Of a stretch of 64,000 nt of DNA, positions 50,899 to 59,744 are shown in pieces. A program made the translations under genes and the position numbers. Below the pieces are notes generated by a model. The model made no database searches. It was not told where the DNA came from and worked only from the letters and a program-made list of their open reading frames with translations. How positions within the stretch are numbered: position 1 is the stretch's first letter; each line of letters begins with the position of its first letter. The stretch covers positions 124,001-188,000 of the forward strand of contig CAZLGT010000001.1 in assembly GCA_964559175.1 (NCBI GenBank), read 5' to 3'. The DNA comes from Mariniphaga sp964559175 (GTDB lineage: Bacteria; Bacteroidota; Bacteroidia; Bacteroidales; Prolixibacteraceae).

Positions 50899-51405
50899 TC
50901 AATTCGTCTTAAACTTATACTTTACCTCCGAAAGTTCCTTATTGGCTTTTACAATTTTCTGTTTCAGGGTTTCCTTGTACTGAATCATTTTCTGCATCAG
51001 TTCAGCATCGCCGGTGGCCATCATTTGCACGGCAAGGATTCCAGCATTCATGGCGCCGTTTACTGCCACGGTTGCAACCGGAATTCCCGGAGGCATTTGC
51101 ACGATGGACAAAATGGAGTCGAACCCTTCGAGGCTGGCTTTGATGGGTACGCCAATAACCGGCAGCGGTGTCATGGCGGCAATTACACCCGGCAGGTGGG
51201 CAGCCATTCCAGCGCCTGCAATAATCACTTTCACGCCGCGGACTTTGGCGCTTTTGGCAAATTTTTCCACCTCGTCGGGCGTGCGGTGGGCCGAAAGGGC
51301 GTTCATTTCGAACGGAATTTCAAACTCGTCGAGCAGTTGTGCCGCTTTTGCCATTACATCCAAATCGGATGTGCTTCCCATAATAATACTTACTTTTGGT
51401 TCCAT
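50899..51405 (-). CDS. purE: N5-carboxyaminoimidazole ribonucleotide mutase PurE
   Basis: Purine synthesis enzyme rearranging N5-CAIR to CAIR; cytosolic, octameric in characterised members. 168 residues, class I length. VSIIMGSTSDLDVMAKAAQL (~5-24), MNALSAHRTPDEVEKFA (~34-50; the invariant SAHR), GVKVIIAGAGMAAHLPGVIA and VIGVPIKASLEGFDSILSIV. Followed by a toxin-antitoxin pair with 26 bp. PurK is not present here. Divergent from hpt, another purine gene. Confidence 0.96.
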   Translation of the reverse strand: MEPKVSIIMGSTSDLDVMAKAAQLLDEFEIPFEMNALSAHRTPDEVEKFAKSAKVRGVKVIIAGAGMAAHLPGVIAAMTPLPVIGVPIKASLEGFDSILSIVQMPPGIPVATVAVNGAMNAGILAVQMMATGDAELMQKMIQYKETLKQKIVKANKELSEVKYKFKTN

Positions 51406-51515
51406 CTTTTAAACGATATATTTTTAGTTAATCAAATTGTTTTGTTATTTTGTGGCTTCAATTTTTTAAGCGAAAATACAGCATTAAAGCTACTTATAAA
51501 AATAATTTTCCGTAA

Positions 51516-52058
51516 ATGAAGCAAGTAAAAATTCACGATAAAAACTTTCAGCTTTTTATCCCTTACGAAAAAATACGTGCTACGGTTGAAAAAATGGCCG
51601 AAAGCATGAATAATGACCTGGCAGGAAAGAACCCATTGTTCATTTGTATCCTTAACGGGTCGTTTATGTTTGCTGCCGAATTATTTAAGCGCATCAACCT
51701 GGTGGAAACCGAAATTTCGTTTGTAAAGCTGGCCTCTTACCATGGCGATAAAACTACCGGCGAAATAAAACAGCTGATTGGCCTGAACGAAAAAATTGAA
51801 GGACGTACGGTGGTTGTCCTGGAAGATATTGTGGACAGTGGCCTGACCATTGACAACATTCACCTGCAAATAAACCAGTTGAATCCCAGAGAGGTGTTAA
51901 TTGCCACATTGCTGTTAAAACCCGATGCCCTGAAAAAGCAAGTGCAACTTGACTACATCGGGATGGAAATTCCAAACGATTTTATTGTGGGCTACGGACT
52001 GGATTACGATGGACAGGGACGCAACCTGATTGACATTTACTCAGTTATTAACGAATAA
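51516..52058 (+). CDS. hpt: Hypoxanthine phosphoribosyltransferase
   Basis: Purine salvage: hypoxanthine or guanine plus PRPP to IMP or GMP. Cytosolic, 180 residues. The PRPP-binding motif is VVVLEDIVDSGLTIDNI (~103-119), flanked by FICILNGSFMFAAELFKRI (~46-64) and FIVGYGLDYDGQGRNL (~155-170). It heads a plus-strand series hpt-adk-obg, 11 bp before adk; the 110-bp spacer to purE holds the divergent promoters but no exact -7 box was found. Confidence 0.95.
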   Translation: MKQVKIHDKNFQLFIPYEKIRATVEKMAESMNNDLAGKNPLFICILNGSFMFAAELFKRINLVETEISFVKLASYHGDKTTGEIKQLIGLNEKIEGRTVVVLEDIVDSGLTIDNIHLQINQLNPREVLIATLLLKPDALKKQVQLDYIGMEIPNDFIVGYGLDYDGQGRNLIDIYSVINE

Positions 52059-52069
52059 AACCGAAAGTC

Positions 52070-52642
52070 ATGCTAAATCTTGTATTGTTTGGCCCTCCGG
52101 GGGCTGGAAAAGGTACGCAAGCCGAATTTTTAATCAACTCGTTTGGGTTGATTCATCTCTCAACCGGCGATTTGCTGCGCAGTGAAATTGCCGCAGGCAC
52201 CAAACCTGGACTGGAAGCCAAAGCGTTTATGGACAAAGGCGAACTGGTTCCCGATGCCGTAGTTATTGGAATGATAAAAAGTAAACTGGAAGCCAATGAA
52301 GATGCCAAAGGATTTATATTCGACGGCTTTCCACGCACGGTAGAACAGGCCAAAGCGCTTGACAAACTGCTGAACACAAACGGCACACCCATTTCGGGAA
52401 TGCTGAGCCTGGAAGTGGAAAAACAGGAGCTCATCGATCGTTTGCTGAGTCGCGGAATTAGCTCGGGCCGGGCCGATGATCAGGACCAGTCCATCATTGA
52501 AAACCGCATCAATGTTTACAATGAAAAAACAAGTCCGTTAATTGAATATTACAAAAAGCAGGGCAAACATTTCGGAATAAACGGAATGGGCACCATTGAT
52601 GAGATTGCAGAAAGATTGAAGGAGGTTGTGGAAAAGTTGTGA
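52070..52642 (+). CDS. adk: Adenylate kinase
   Basis: Interconverts AMP, ADP and ATP; cytosolic. 190 residues, the short form without the zinc-type LID insertion. P-loop LVLFGPPGAGKGTQAEFLI (~4-22), LSTGDLLRSEIAAGTKPGLE (~33-52), FIFDGFPRTVEQAKALD (~83-99), and LID/arginine region GRADDQDQSIIENRINVYN (~133-151). Directly follows hpt with 11 bp, and precedes obg by 79 bp. A typical housekeeping gene with nothing odd. Confidence 0.97.
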   Translation: MLNLVLFGPPGAGKGTQAEFLINSFGLIHLSTGDLLRSEIAAGTKPGLEAKAFMDKGELVPDAVVIGMIKSKLEANEDAKGFIFDGFPRTVEQAKALDKLLNTNGTPISGMLSLEVEKQELIDRLLSRGISSGRADDQDQSIIENRINVYNEKTSPLIEYYKKQGKHFGINGMGTIDEIAERLKEVVEKL

Positions 52643-52721
52643 TTGGGGATTTCTTAAAACCACAAACCTGAACCAAATCAAAACAAATCCCTGAAGCACA
52701 GTAAATAGAAATGGATAGAAA

Positions 52722-53711
52722 ATGGCTGATACGAATTTTGTTGATTACGTAAAAATACATTGTAAGTCGGGGCACGGCGGTGCCGGCTCGGCCCATTTGC
52801 GGCGCGAGAAATTTGTGCCCAAAGGCGGTCCTGATGGAGGCGATGGCGGGCGCGGTGGCCATATTGTCCTTGAAGGCAACCAACACAAATGGACATTGTT
52901 ACATTTAAAATACCAGAAACACATTAAAGCCGGAAACGGCGAGCCGGGTAGCGGCCAGAGAAAATCAGGCGCCGATGGTGAAGATGTAGTGATTGAAGTT
53001 CCGCTGGGAACCATTGTGCGCGATGGTGAAACCGGTGAATTCATTTTTGAAATTACAGAACACGGCGAGCAGAAAATTTTAATGCAAGGCGGTCGCGGTG
53101 GACTGGGAAACGACCATTTCAAATCGTCAACCAACCAAACCCCGCGCTATGCCCAGCCGGGCGAAGAAGGCGAAGAAGGCTGGAAAATTCTGGAACTGAA
53201 AGTGCTGGCCGATGTTGGCCTTGTGGGTTTTCCCAGTTCCGGAAAATCGACTCTACTGTCGGTGGTTTCGGCGGCAAAACCCAAAATTGCCGACTACCCG
53301 TTTACCACACTCACGCCCAACCTGGGCATTGTGGGCCACCGCGAACAACAGTCGTTTGTTATGGCCGATATTCCCGGAATTATTGAAGGCGCCCACGAGG
53401 GAAAAGGGCTGGGACTGAGGTTTCTGCGTCACATCGAACGCAATCCGATGCTGCTGTTTATGGTGCCTGCCGACAGCGCCGACCATAAAAATGAATACAA
53501 CATTTTGCTGAACGAACTGGAAAAATACAATCCGGAATTACTCGACAAACAACGGTTTCTGGCCATCAGCAAGGCCGATATGCTCGACGAGGAACTGATG
53601 AAAGAAATCAGTGCAGAACTGAAAGGCATTCCCCATTTGTTTATTTCTTCGGTTACCGGATTCAATATTCAACAATTGAAAGATAAAATCTGGCAAATAC
53701 TGAATAAGTAA
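52722..53711 (+). CDS. obg: GTPase Obg/CgtA
   Basis: Essential ribosome-associated GTPase of 50S assembly and stress control. 329 residues: N-terminal glycine-rich Obg fold (~4-158; CKSGHGGAGSAHLRREKFVP, KGGPDGGDGGRGGHIVLEG), then the G domain with G1 LVGFPSSGKSTLLSVVS (~166-182), G3 VMADIPGIIEGAHEGKGLG and G4-like AISKADML. It lacks the long C-terminal OCT domain, as usual for Bacteroidota. Its stop overlaps the PAP2 start as TAATG. Confidence 0.97.
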   Translation: MADTNFVDYVKIHCKSGHGGAGSAHLRREKFVPKGGPDGGDGGRGGHIVLEGNQHKWTLLHLKYQKHIKAGNGEPGSGQRKSGADGEDVVIEVPLGTIVRDGETGEFIFEITEHGEQKILMQGGRGGLGNDHFKSSTNQTPRYAQPGEEGEEGWKILELKVLADVGLVGFPSSGKSTLLSVVSAAKPKIADYPFTTLTPNLGIVGHREQQSFVMADIPGIIEGAHEGKGLGLRFLRHIERNPMLLFMVPADSADHKNEYNILLNELEKYNPELLDKQRFLAISKADMLDEELMKEISAELKGIPHLFISSVTGFNIQQLKDKIWQILNK

Positions 53712-54403
53712 TGGCATTTTTACAAAGAATACTGGAATCAGACACTGAATTGTTTTTATACCTCAACAGTTTTCATAGCGATTTCTGGGATACCATCATG
53801 CTTATGGTTACACGCAAAGAGACCTGGTTTCCCTTTTTTGCGGTTCTTCTTTTTTTTATTTTCAAGAATTACCGGAGCAAATGGTGGCTGCTGGTGTTTT
53901 TTTTGGCGCTTACCATTTTGCTTGCCGACCAGTTGTCGGTATTGATGAAGGAAACTTTTCAGCGTCTCCGGCCTGTGCACAACCCTGAAATTGAACATCT
54001 TGTGCATAATGTATTGCGCAAAGGCGGTTTATATGGATTTGTATCTTCGCACGCTGCCAACTCTTTTGCATTGTTTGCCTTTACCACACGTGTGTTCCGC
54101 AACCGGGGTTACTGGTTTCTGATGCTGTTTTGGGCCGTTATTTTTTCCTATTCCCGCATTTACTCCGGCGTTCATTACCCGCTCGATATTTTGGGCGGTG
54201 CTGTTTTGGGCTGGCTCATCGGAGTGGGAACCTACAAAGCGCTCATGTTTTTCGAAATCCACTTTTTTCTGGCCCGAAATCCAAAAATTGAAACGACCCA
54301 TTTATCCTCACGGCAAACCGGGCTTGTTTTTCTGGTATTTTGTGTATTGGCGGGTACGGTAGTTATCATGGCTTCCATTCTTCACCATTACAATTATTTA
54401 TGA
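53711..54403 (+). CDS. PAP2-superfamily membrane phosphatase
   Basis: Membrane acid phosphatase acting on lipid phosphates (undecaprenyl-PP or phosphatidate type), 230 residues with about five or six hydrophobic segments. The three PAP2 motifs are present: KETFQRLRPVHN (~80-91, KxxxxxxRP), YGFVSSHAANSFA (~108-120, SSHA for PSGH) and SRIYSGVHYPLDILGG (~146-161, SRxxxxxHxxxD). SSHA in motif 2 is frequent in Bacteroidota. Start overlaps obg stop; the membrane MutS gene follows after 1 bp. Confidence 0.88.
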   Translation: MAFLQRILESDTELFLYLNSFHSDFWDTIMLMVTRKETWFPFFAVLLFFIFKNYRSKWWLLVFFLALTILLADQLSVLMKETFQRLRPVHNPEIEHLVHNVLRKGGLYGFVSSHAANSFALFAFTTRVFRNRGYWFLMLFWAVIFSYSRIYSGVHYPLDILGGAVLGWLIGVGTYKALMFFEIHFFLARNPKIETTHLSSRQTGLVFLVFCVLAGTVVIMASILHHYNYL

Positions 54404-54404
54404 A

Positions 54405-56192
54405 ATGGAAACTTCTGCCATTGAATTTTATCTATCGAAACAGGAGACTTTTAACTCGAAACTGAGAGCCGTTTCCCAAAAAATCAGGCTTTTTGCATGG
54501 TACCGGCTGGCTACATTCGTTTTAATTTTTGTCCCTTTTGCAGGCTGGGGCTGGAATGGCTGGCTCACCGTTTTACCTGCAACACTTTTTTTGGTCCTCT
54601 TTTTCTTTTTGGTGAAGAAGAACATTCAACTTGAAAAACAAAAAAAGAAGTTTGAAACACTAAAGAAAATCATCGAAGATGAGATACTCGCCCTGAAACA
54701 TCAGTTCAGTCATTTCAAAAACGGGAAAGAATTTTTGAACCCGGGCCATTTTAACTCCTACGATTTGGATTTGTTCGGTGAAGATTCCGTTTTTCAGTTT
54801 ATAAACCGTACGTCAACGTTAAGCGGAAAACAACGGCTGGCAGGCTGGCTGCAATCGCCACCACTCGATAAAACAGAAATTGAGCAGCGACAGGAAGCTG
54901 TTCGTGAACTTTCGGCTATTCCCAACTGGCGGCTGCATTTTCTGGCCAACGGTCATCTGTTTAAGGAAACTCCGGAATTGAACGAAGAGATCAAACACTG
55001 GTCGGAAACGGAATTAAATGTGAATCGGCCTGCTGCAATCCGCGCTTCGATCATCATCATTCCATTACTGACCATCCTTGCTGCTATTCCGGCTTTCATG
55101 GGGATTTCCAACCTCTGGGTGGTGCTGATGTTATTTACACAATGGGGAATACTTTGGTTTTCACGAAAAAGAGTGACGCAATATTATGAGTTTTTTGGCC
55201 GGAAATCGGAGTTGCTGGGAAAATACATGCAACTGCTGGAGTTTATTGAAGAGAGGGAATTTCAGTCTCCATTTCTGTTGGAGTTGCAAAAAAAAGTGCG
55301 AACCCCCGACAGGGCAAGCCATATTTTCAGGCAATTAAAAAAGTTGGTAGGACAATTTGAATACCGGCAAAACCTTGTAGTTGCCATGGTTTTTAATTCC
55401 CTGTTTTTATGGGATTTACGCTGCGTTTACAAACTGTGGAACTGGCACCGGCACAACCGGCAAAAACTGGCGGCCTGGCTCGATGTAATTGCCGAAACCG
55501 ATGCACTCATTAGCCTGGCCAACCTGGCATACAACCATCCGGAATTTGTTTATCCCGAAATTCACGACGGCGGTTTCACTCTGCAGGCCAAACAACTGGG
55601 GCATCCGTTGCTGCCTGCCGGAAAGCGGGTAAACAACGACCTGTCAATCAACGGATGGGGAAAAGTACTGATTATTACCGGCGCCAACATGGCCGGGAAA
55701 AGTACCTTTTTGCGTACGGTGGGAATCAACCTGATTCTGGGTCGGACAGGCACTCCGGTTTGTGCAGAAAACCTGGTTTTCAATCCGGTAAAAGTTTACA
55801 CCAACATGCGCACCACCGACAACCTGCTCAAAGACGAATCGTACTTTTTTGCCGAACTGAAACGCATAAAAACTGTACTCGACCGCCTGGAAAACGGCGA
55901 AAAGATTTTTGTTATTCTCGATGAAATGCTGAAAGGAACCAATTCGGTGGACAAACTGAACGGTTCGCGCGAACTGATTCGTAAATTACTGGAGCTGAAA
56001 GCTGTGGCCTTAATTGCCACCCACGACCTGAAAATCAGTGAAATGGAAGATGAATACCCGCAAATGGTGTTTAACAAATGTTTCGAAATCAAACTTGAAA
56101 ACGATGAAATGGTTTTTGACTACCTCCTTACCGATGGCGTTACCAAAACCATGAATGCTACCTTCCTCATGAAAAAAATGGGTATAATTTAA
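54405..56192 (+). CDS. Membrane-anchored MutS-family ATPase
   Basis: A 595-residue protein whose C-terminal ~190 residues are a MutS-type ABC ATPase: Walker A TGANMAGKSTFLR (~425-437), the MutS signature DESYFFAELKRIKTVL (~477-492), Walker B FVILDEMLKGTNS (~502-514, Asp506/Glu507) and switch His in IATHD (~537-541). The mismatch-recognition domain I is absent. Instead four hydrophobic stretches are present, ~33-48, 52-70, 214-232 and 236-253, so the protein should sit in the inner membrane with its ATPase in the cytosol. 1 bp separates it from the PAP2 gene. Not mismatch repair MutS; its function is unknown to me. Confidence 0.85.
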   Translation: METSAIEFYLSKQETFNSKLRAVSQKIRLFAWYRLATFVLIFVPFAGWGWNGWLTVLPATLFLVLFFFLVKKNIQLEKQKKKFETLKKIIEDEILALKHQFSHFKNGKEFLNPGHFNSYDLDLFGEDSVFQFINRTSTLSGKQRLAGWLQSPPLDKTEIEQRQEAVRELSAIPNWRLHFLANGHLFKETPELNEEIKHWSETELNVNRPAAIRASIIIIPLLTILAAIPAFMGISNLWVVLMLFTQWGILWFSRKRVTQYYEFFGRKSELLGKYMQLLEFIEEREFQSPFLLELQKKVRTPDRASHIFRQLKKLVGQFEYRQNLVVAMVFNSLFLWDLRCVYKLWNWHRHNRQKLAAWLDVIAETDALISLANLAYNHPEFVYPEIHDGGFTLQAKQLGHPLLPAGKRVNNDLSINGWGKVLIITGANMAGKSTFLRTVGINLILGRTGTPVCAENLVFNPVKVYTNMRTTDNLLKDESYFFAELKRIKTVLDRLENGEKIFVILDEMLKGTNSVDKLNGSRELIRKLLELKAVALIATHDLKISEMEDEYPQMVFNKCFEIKLENDEMVFDYLLTDGVTKTMNATFLMKKMGII

Positions 56193-56260
56193 GTAACTTT
56201 ATCGCCAGAAAATTAATTTGAAATTTCTTTGATTTTCAGCCTTAAAAAAATTAACCGAGT

Positions 56261-56782
56261 ATGGAAAACTTTACAAATTCAATTTTACTGCCTGAAAATT
56301 TACCTGAAATTGAATCGAATACTTTTAACCTTTTAGACAAGAAATATTTGAGGATACTCCTTCTCCAAAACCTTATTTTATATTTGTTGCTATCCGGCGC
56401 ACTGGTTATATTTTTACTTCTCACCGAACAGAAACCACCAATATTCATCACGCTCTCCGTAAGCCTGATAATTGTTTTGGCAGTCGGCTTGTCGTTGGCG
56501 ATTACCGTTTTAGGCTTCCCAAAAAAAGGGTATTTGGTGCGCGAAAAAGATGTTTCGTTCCAAAAGGGATTAATTACCTACAAACTCACAACTGTGCCTT
56601 TTAACCGCATTCAGCATGTAGAAGTAAATCAGGGCATTCTTGCCAAAATGTATGGGTTGTCATCAGTAAAAATTTATACCGCAGGCGGTACTTCCAGCGA
56701 TCTGGTAATTCCGGGGTTGCCGGTTGACGATGCCCAAAAACTCAAAGCATTTTTATCAGAAAAAATCAGCGAGCATGAATAA
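56261..56782 (+). CDS. Bacterial PH domain membrane protein (YdbS-like)
   Basis: 173 residues: two N-terminal transmembrane segments (~33-52, ~61-82) and a bPH2 domain (~95-165) with VREKDVSFQKGLITYKLTTV, PFNRIQHVEVNQGILAKMYG and SSVKIYTAGGTSSDLVIPGL, the signature of DUF304/YdbS. Overlaps the start of the next gene by 8 bp, and the two form the ydbS-ydbT pair known from Firmicutes and other phyla. In Bacillus these help resistance to some bacteriocins. A near-consensus TAACTTTA box lies at 56193-56200. Confidence 0.88.
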   Translation: MENFTNSILLPENLPEIESNTFNLLDKKYLRILLLQNLILYLLLSGALVIFLLLTEQKPPIFITLSVSLIIVLAVGLSLAITVLGFPKKGYLVREKDVSFQKGLITYKLTTVPFNRIQHVEVNQGILAKMYGLSSVKIYTAGGTSSDLVIPGLPVDDAQKLKAFLSEKISEHE

Positions 56783-58262
56783 ACCCGACCTCTCAATTCC
56801 CACCCGGCAATCGGTTAAAGGGCTGGCGCTCATTTTTATAATCAGCATTCGGCAGGCCATCAAAATGTTCTGGCCATTGATTCTGATCCTGGTTATTCAA
56901 AATGATATATTTAAGGACAGGTTGGTTGTGGTAATTTCAATTTTGACCGCATTGATTTTGCTGGTTGTACATACCATTCTTTACTACCTCAATTTCTATT
57001 TTTTTGTTGCCAACGGAGAATTTGTTTTGAAAAAGGGTTATTTGCGAAAAAAGGTATTATCGATTCCCCTCGACCGTATTCAGAGTGTTAACACCAAACA
57101 GAACCTTATTCAGCAGTTGTTAAATGTGGTGTCGCTCGAAATCGACACTGCCGGAACCATTGGCATGGAACTGAAAATTCACGCCCTTGAAAATTCGTTT
57201 TCAACCGAATTGCAAACTTTGCTCCGTTCGGCAAAAAAAGAAAAGCTTGATTGGGCAACCGATGAACTGCAGGAAAAAACAGAAGCTGAAGAAAAATTAA
57301 TTTTAAAACTTTCAACATCAGATTTGTTAAAAATTGGGATCAGCCAGAACCATCTTCGTGCAGGTCTGATAATTATTGCTTTTGGGTTTCAGATTTTTCA
57401 GCAAATAGAAGATTTATTTCAGGAAAAAGCAGAAGAATATTCCAATGAATTGATCGGTTTTATGTCGAATTCAAGTTGGGCATTAATTGCTTTCCTGCTG
57501 GTATTTTTCCTTTTAGTTTCCATCATTTTTTCACTTTTTCGCACGCTGCTTAAATATTTCGATTTTAAACTCCTGAAAAAGGAAGACACTTACCGCGTTG
57601 AGTCGGGGCTGATAAACAAACGGAATGTGATAATTCCGCACAATAAACTTCAGGAACTGAATTGGGAAACTGGCCCGATAAAACAAATTTTCGGTATCTA
57701 CAACCTTGTTTTCAAACAGGCTGTAAGCGGGCAAAACCGAAGACAACAGGTAGTTGATGCGCCGGGTTGTTTGAGCAGGCATTTGGAGCTGCTCAAAACA
57801 GATTTGTTTGGTGATGAGCAACTTTCACTCAATCCAAAAATTTATTCAGATAGTTATTATTTCAGACGGTTGTGGATTTTATTCGGCTGGCTGCCGGTTA
57901 TTATTGCCACTCCATTTTTATTTTCAGAATGGCGTTTCTGGGGTGGTGTTGTGTTCTGGCTTTCACTATCGGCGGGCTACAGTTTTCTAATCCTAAAAAA
58001 ACGATATTTCAGGATTAACAACGACCAAATCAGGGTTTCAAAAGGTGCCATTTCGCACAAATGGGAACAGATGAAATTATTTAAAATCCAGTCGGTTGAA
58101 TTTCGCCAAACCATTTTTCAAAAACGCCGATCGCTGGCCAGCCTGCATTTAACAAATGCCTCCGGAACAATCACTATTCCTTATATCGGGGAAATGATGG
58201 CCAAACAGATATACAATTACCTACTTTACCATACTGAGATTTCGGAAGAACGGTGGATGTAA
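56775..58262 (+). CDS. Multi-PH-domain membrane protein (YdbT-like)
   Basis: 495 residues from ATG 56775. Pairs of transmembrane segments (~20-70, ~200-255 and ~370-405) alternate with three bPH2 domains: VLSIPLDRIQSVNTKQNLIQ (~95-114), NVIIPHNKLQELNWETGPIK (~282-301) and MKLFKIQSVEFRQTIFQKRR (~433-452). This is the layout of YdbT. With YdbS it likely forms a membrane complex. Starts 8 bp before the ydbS stop. No regulator seen. Confidence 0.88.
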   Translation: MNKPDLSIPTRQSVKGLALIFIISIRQAIKMFWPLILILVIQNDIFKDRLVVVISILTALILLVVHTILYYLNFYFFVANGEFVLKKGYLRKKVLSIPLDRIQSVNTKQNLIQQLLNVVSLEIDTAGTIGMELKIHALENSFSTELQTLLRSAKKEKLDWATDELQEKTEAEEKLILKLSTSDLLKIGISQNHLRAGLIIIAFGFQIFQQIEDLFQEKAEEYSNELIGFMSNSSWALIAFLLVFFLLVSIIFSLFRTLLKYFDFKLLKKEDTYRVESGLINKRNVIIPHNKLQELNWETGPIKQIFGIYNLVFKQAVSGQNRRQQVVDAPGCLSRHLELLKTDLFGDEQLSLNPKIYSDSYYFRRLWILFGWLPVIIATPFLFSEWRFWGGVVFWLSLSAGYSFLILKKRYFRINNDQIRVSKGAISHKWEQMKLFKIQSVEFRQTIFQKRRSLASLHLTNASGTITIPYIGEMMAKQIYNYLLYHTEISEERWM

Positions 58263-58286
58263 TATCTTTAGCTATCTCAAAAATAT

Positions 58287-58294
58287 TAACTTTG
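58287..58294 (+). promoter_or_regulatory. -7 promoter box of the fucosidase-hexokinase operon
   Basis: TAACTTTG is an exact TAnnTTTG match, 62 bp before the ATG of the fucosidase gene. Confidence 0.5.
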
Positions 58295-58356
58295 GTCATT
58301 TTTATGAAATTGAGGATAATCAACTAATTAATTAGCAAGATTAAAAGCAAGATAAG

Positions 58357-59733
58357 ATGAAAAAAATTGGTATTCCTTTTCTGTTTTTGTTTTTAACCAT
58401 TCAGGTAATAGCCCAGACTTACCAGCCCACATGGGAATCTATTGACAGCCGGCCGGTGCCGCAATGGTTTGAGGATGTGAAATTTGGAATTTTTATTCAC
58501 TGGGGAGTTTATGCTGTTCCGGCCTGGGCGCCTGCCGATGCCGATATTGGTATTTATGCCAAATATTCGGAATGGTACTGGTGGCGGATAAACGAAGAGA
58601 GCAAAGCCGGAAAACTTTTCCGCGATTACCATAACAGTATGTACGGCGAAAATTTCAAATACCAGGATTTTGCGCCCCTATGGAAAGCACAGCATTTTGA
58701 ACCGGACCATTGGGCCGATGTGTTTAAAAAAGCCGGTGCCAGATATGTGGTGCTTACATCGAAACATCACGAGGGGTTTACGCTTTGGCCCAGCGAACAA
58801 AGCTGGAACTGGAACAGCGTGGACATTGGCCCGCACCGCGACTTGTGTGGCGACCTGACCAAATCGGTAAAAGATGCCGGCCTGCACATGGGATTTTACT
58901 ATTCGTTATATGAATGGTACAATCCGTTGTATCACAACAACCTCGGAAAATATGTGGATGACCACATGATACCGCAAATGAAAGATTTGGTTAACCGCTA
59001 CGAACCCGATATTTTCTGGACCGACGGCGAATGGGACCATCCAAGCGAAAAGTGGAAAAGCACTGAATTTCTGGCCTGGTTGTATAACGAATCGCCGGTA
59101 AAAGACCGCGTTGCAGTGAACGACCGCTGGGGAAAGGAAACCCGTGGCGTAAATGGCGGATATTTTACCACAGAATACGACCTGGTGCACGACCGCGACG
59201 GTGTGGGCGAAGTGGAACGTCCCTGGGAAGAGTGCCGCGGAATAGGCACTTCGTTCGGGTATAACCAGATTGAAACTCCTGACAATTATATGACTTCGGA
59301 TGCTTTGGTTGATTTACTCATTGCCAAAGTGGCCGGTGGCGGAAATCTTTTACTCGATGTTGGCCCCACTGCCGACGGACGGATTCCGGTTATTCAGCAG
59401 CAACGCCTGCTCGATATGGGTAGCTGGCTCGAAGTAAACGGCGAAGCAATTTACGAAACACGCAAATGGGAAGGTTCAACTTCCAACAACACAGAAAATA
59501 TTTATTTCACTAAAAAGGGAAACGATTTGTATGTTCTTTGCACCGAATTTCCTGAAAAGCCGATTACCGTAGAAGGAATTAAAAATGCCGGAAAAGTTTC
59601 CATGCTGGGTTTTGATGGAAATGTCAAATCAAAAAAATCGGGAAATAGAATCACCATAACACCGCCGGTTTTAACGCCTTTAACAAATCCCAGTCCGTAT
59701 GCCTGGGTATTCAAAATTGAAAATTCACTATAA
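58357..59733 (+). CDS. Secreted alpha-L-fucosidase (GH29)
   Basis: Retaining alpha-L-fucosidase expected in the periplasm or outside; 458 residues. Signal peptide to IAQ (~20). GH29 marks: WFEDVKFGIFIHWGVYAVPA (~37-56), YVVLTSKHHEGFTLWPS (~131-147), MGFYYSLYEWYNPLYH, and nucleophile region PDIFWTDGEWDHPSE (~221-235; Asp of WTDG). A C-terminal beta-sandwich (~355-455) follows. It is the first gene of a pair with a cytosolic hexokinase, 11 bp apart, consistent with hydrolysis outside and phosphorylation inside. Confidence 0.94.
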   Translation: MKKIGIPFLFLFLTIQVIAQTYQPTWESIDSRPVPQWFEDVKFGIFIHWGVYAVPAWAPADADIGIYAKYSEWYWWRINEESKAGKLFRDYHNSMYGENFKYQDFAPLWKAQHFEPDHWADVFKKAGARYVVLTSKHHEGFTLWPSEQSWNWNSVDIGPHRDLCGDLTKSVKDAGLHMGFYYSLYEWYNPLYHNNLGKYVDDHMIPQMKDLVNRYEPDIFWTDGEWDHPSEKWKSTEFLAWLYNESPVKDRVAVNDRWGKETRGVNGGYFTTEYDLVHDRDGVGEVERPWEECRGIGTSFGYNQIETPDNYMTSDALVDLLIAKVAGGGNLLLDVGPTADGRIPVIQQQRLLDMGSWLEVNGEAIYETRKWEGSTSNNTENIYFTKKGNDLYVLCTEFPEKPITVEGIKNAGKVSMLGFDGNVKSKKSGNRITITPPVLTPLTNPSPYAWVFKIENSL

Positions 59734-59744
59734 ATTATAACAAC

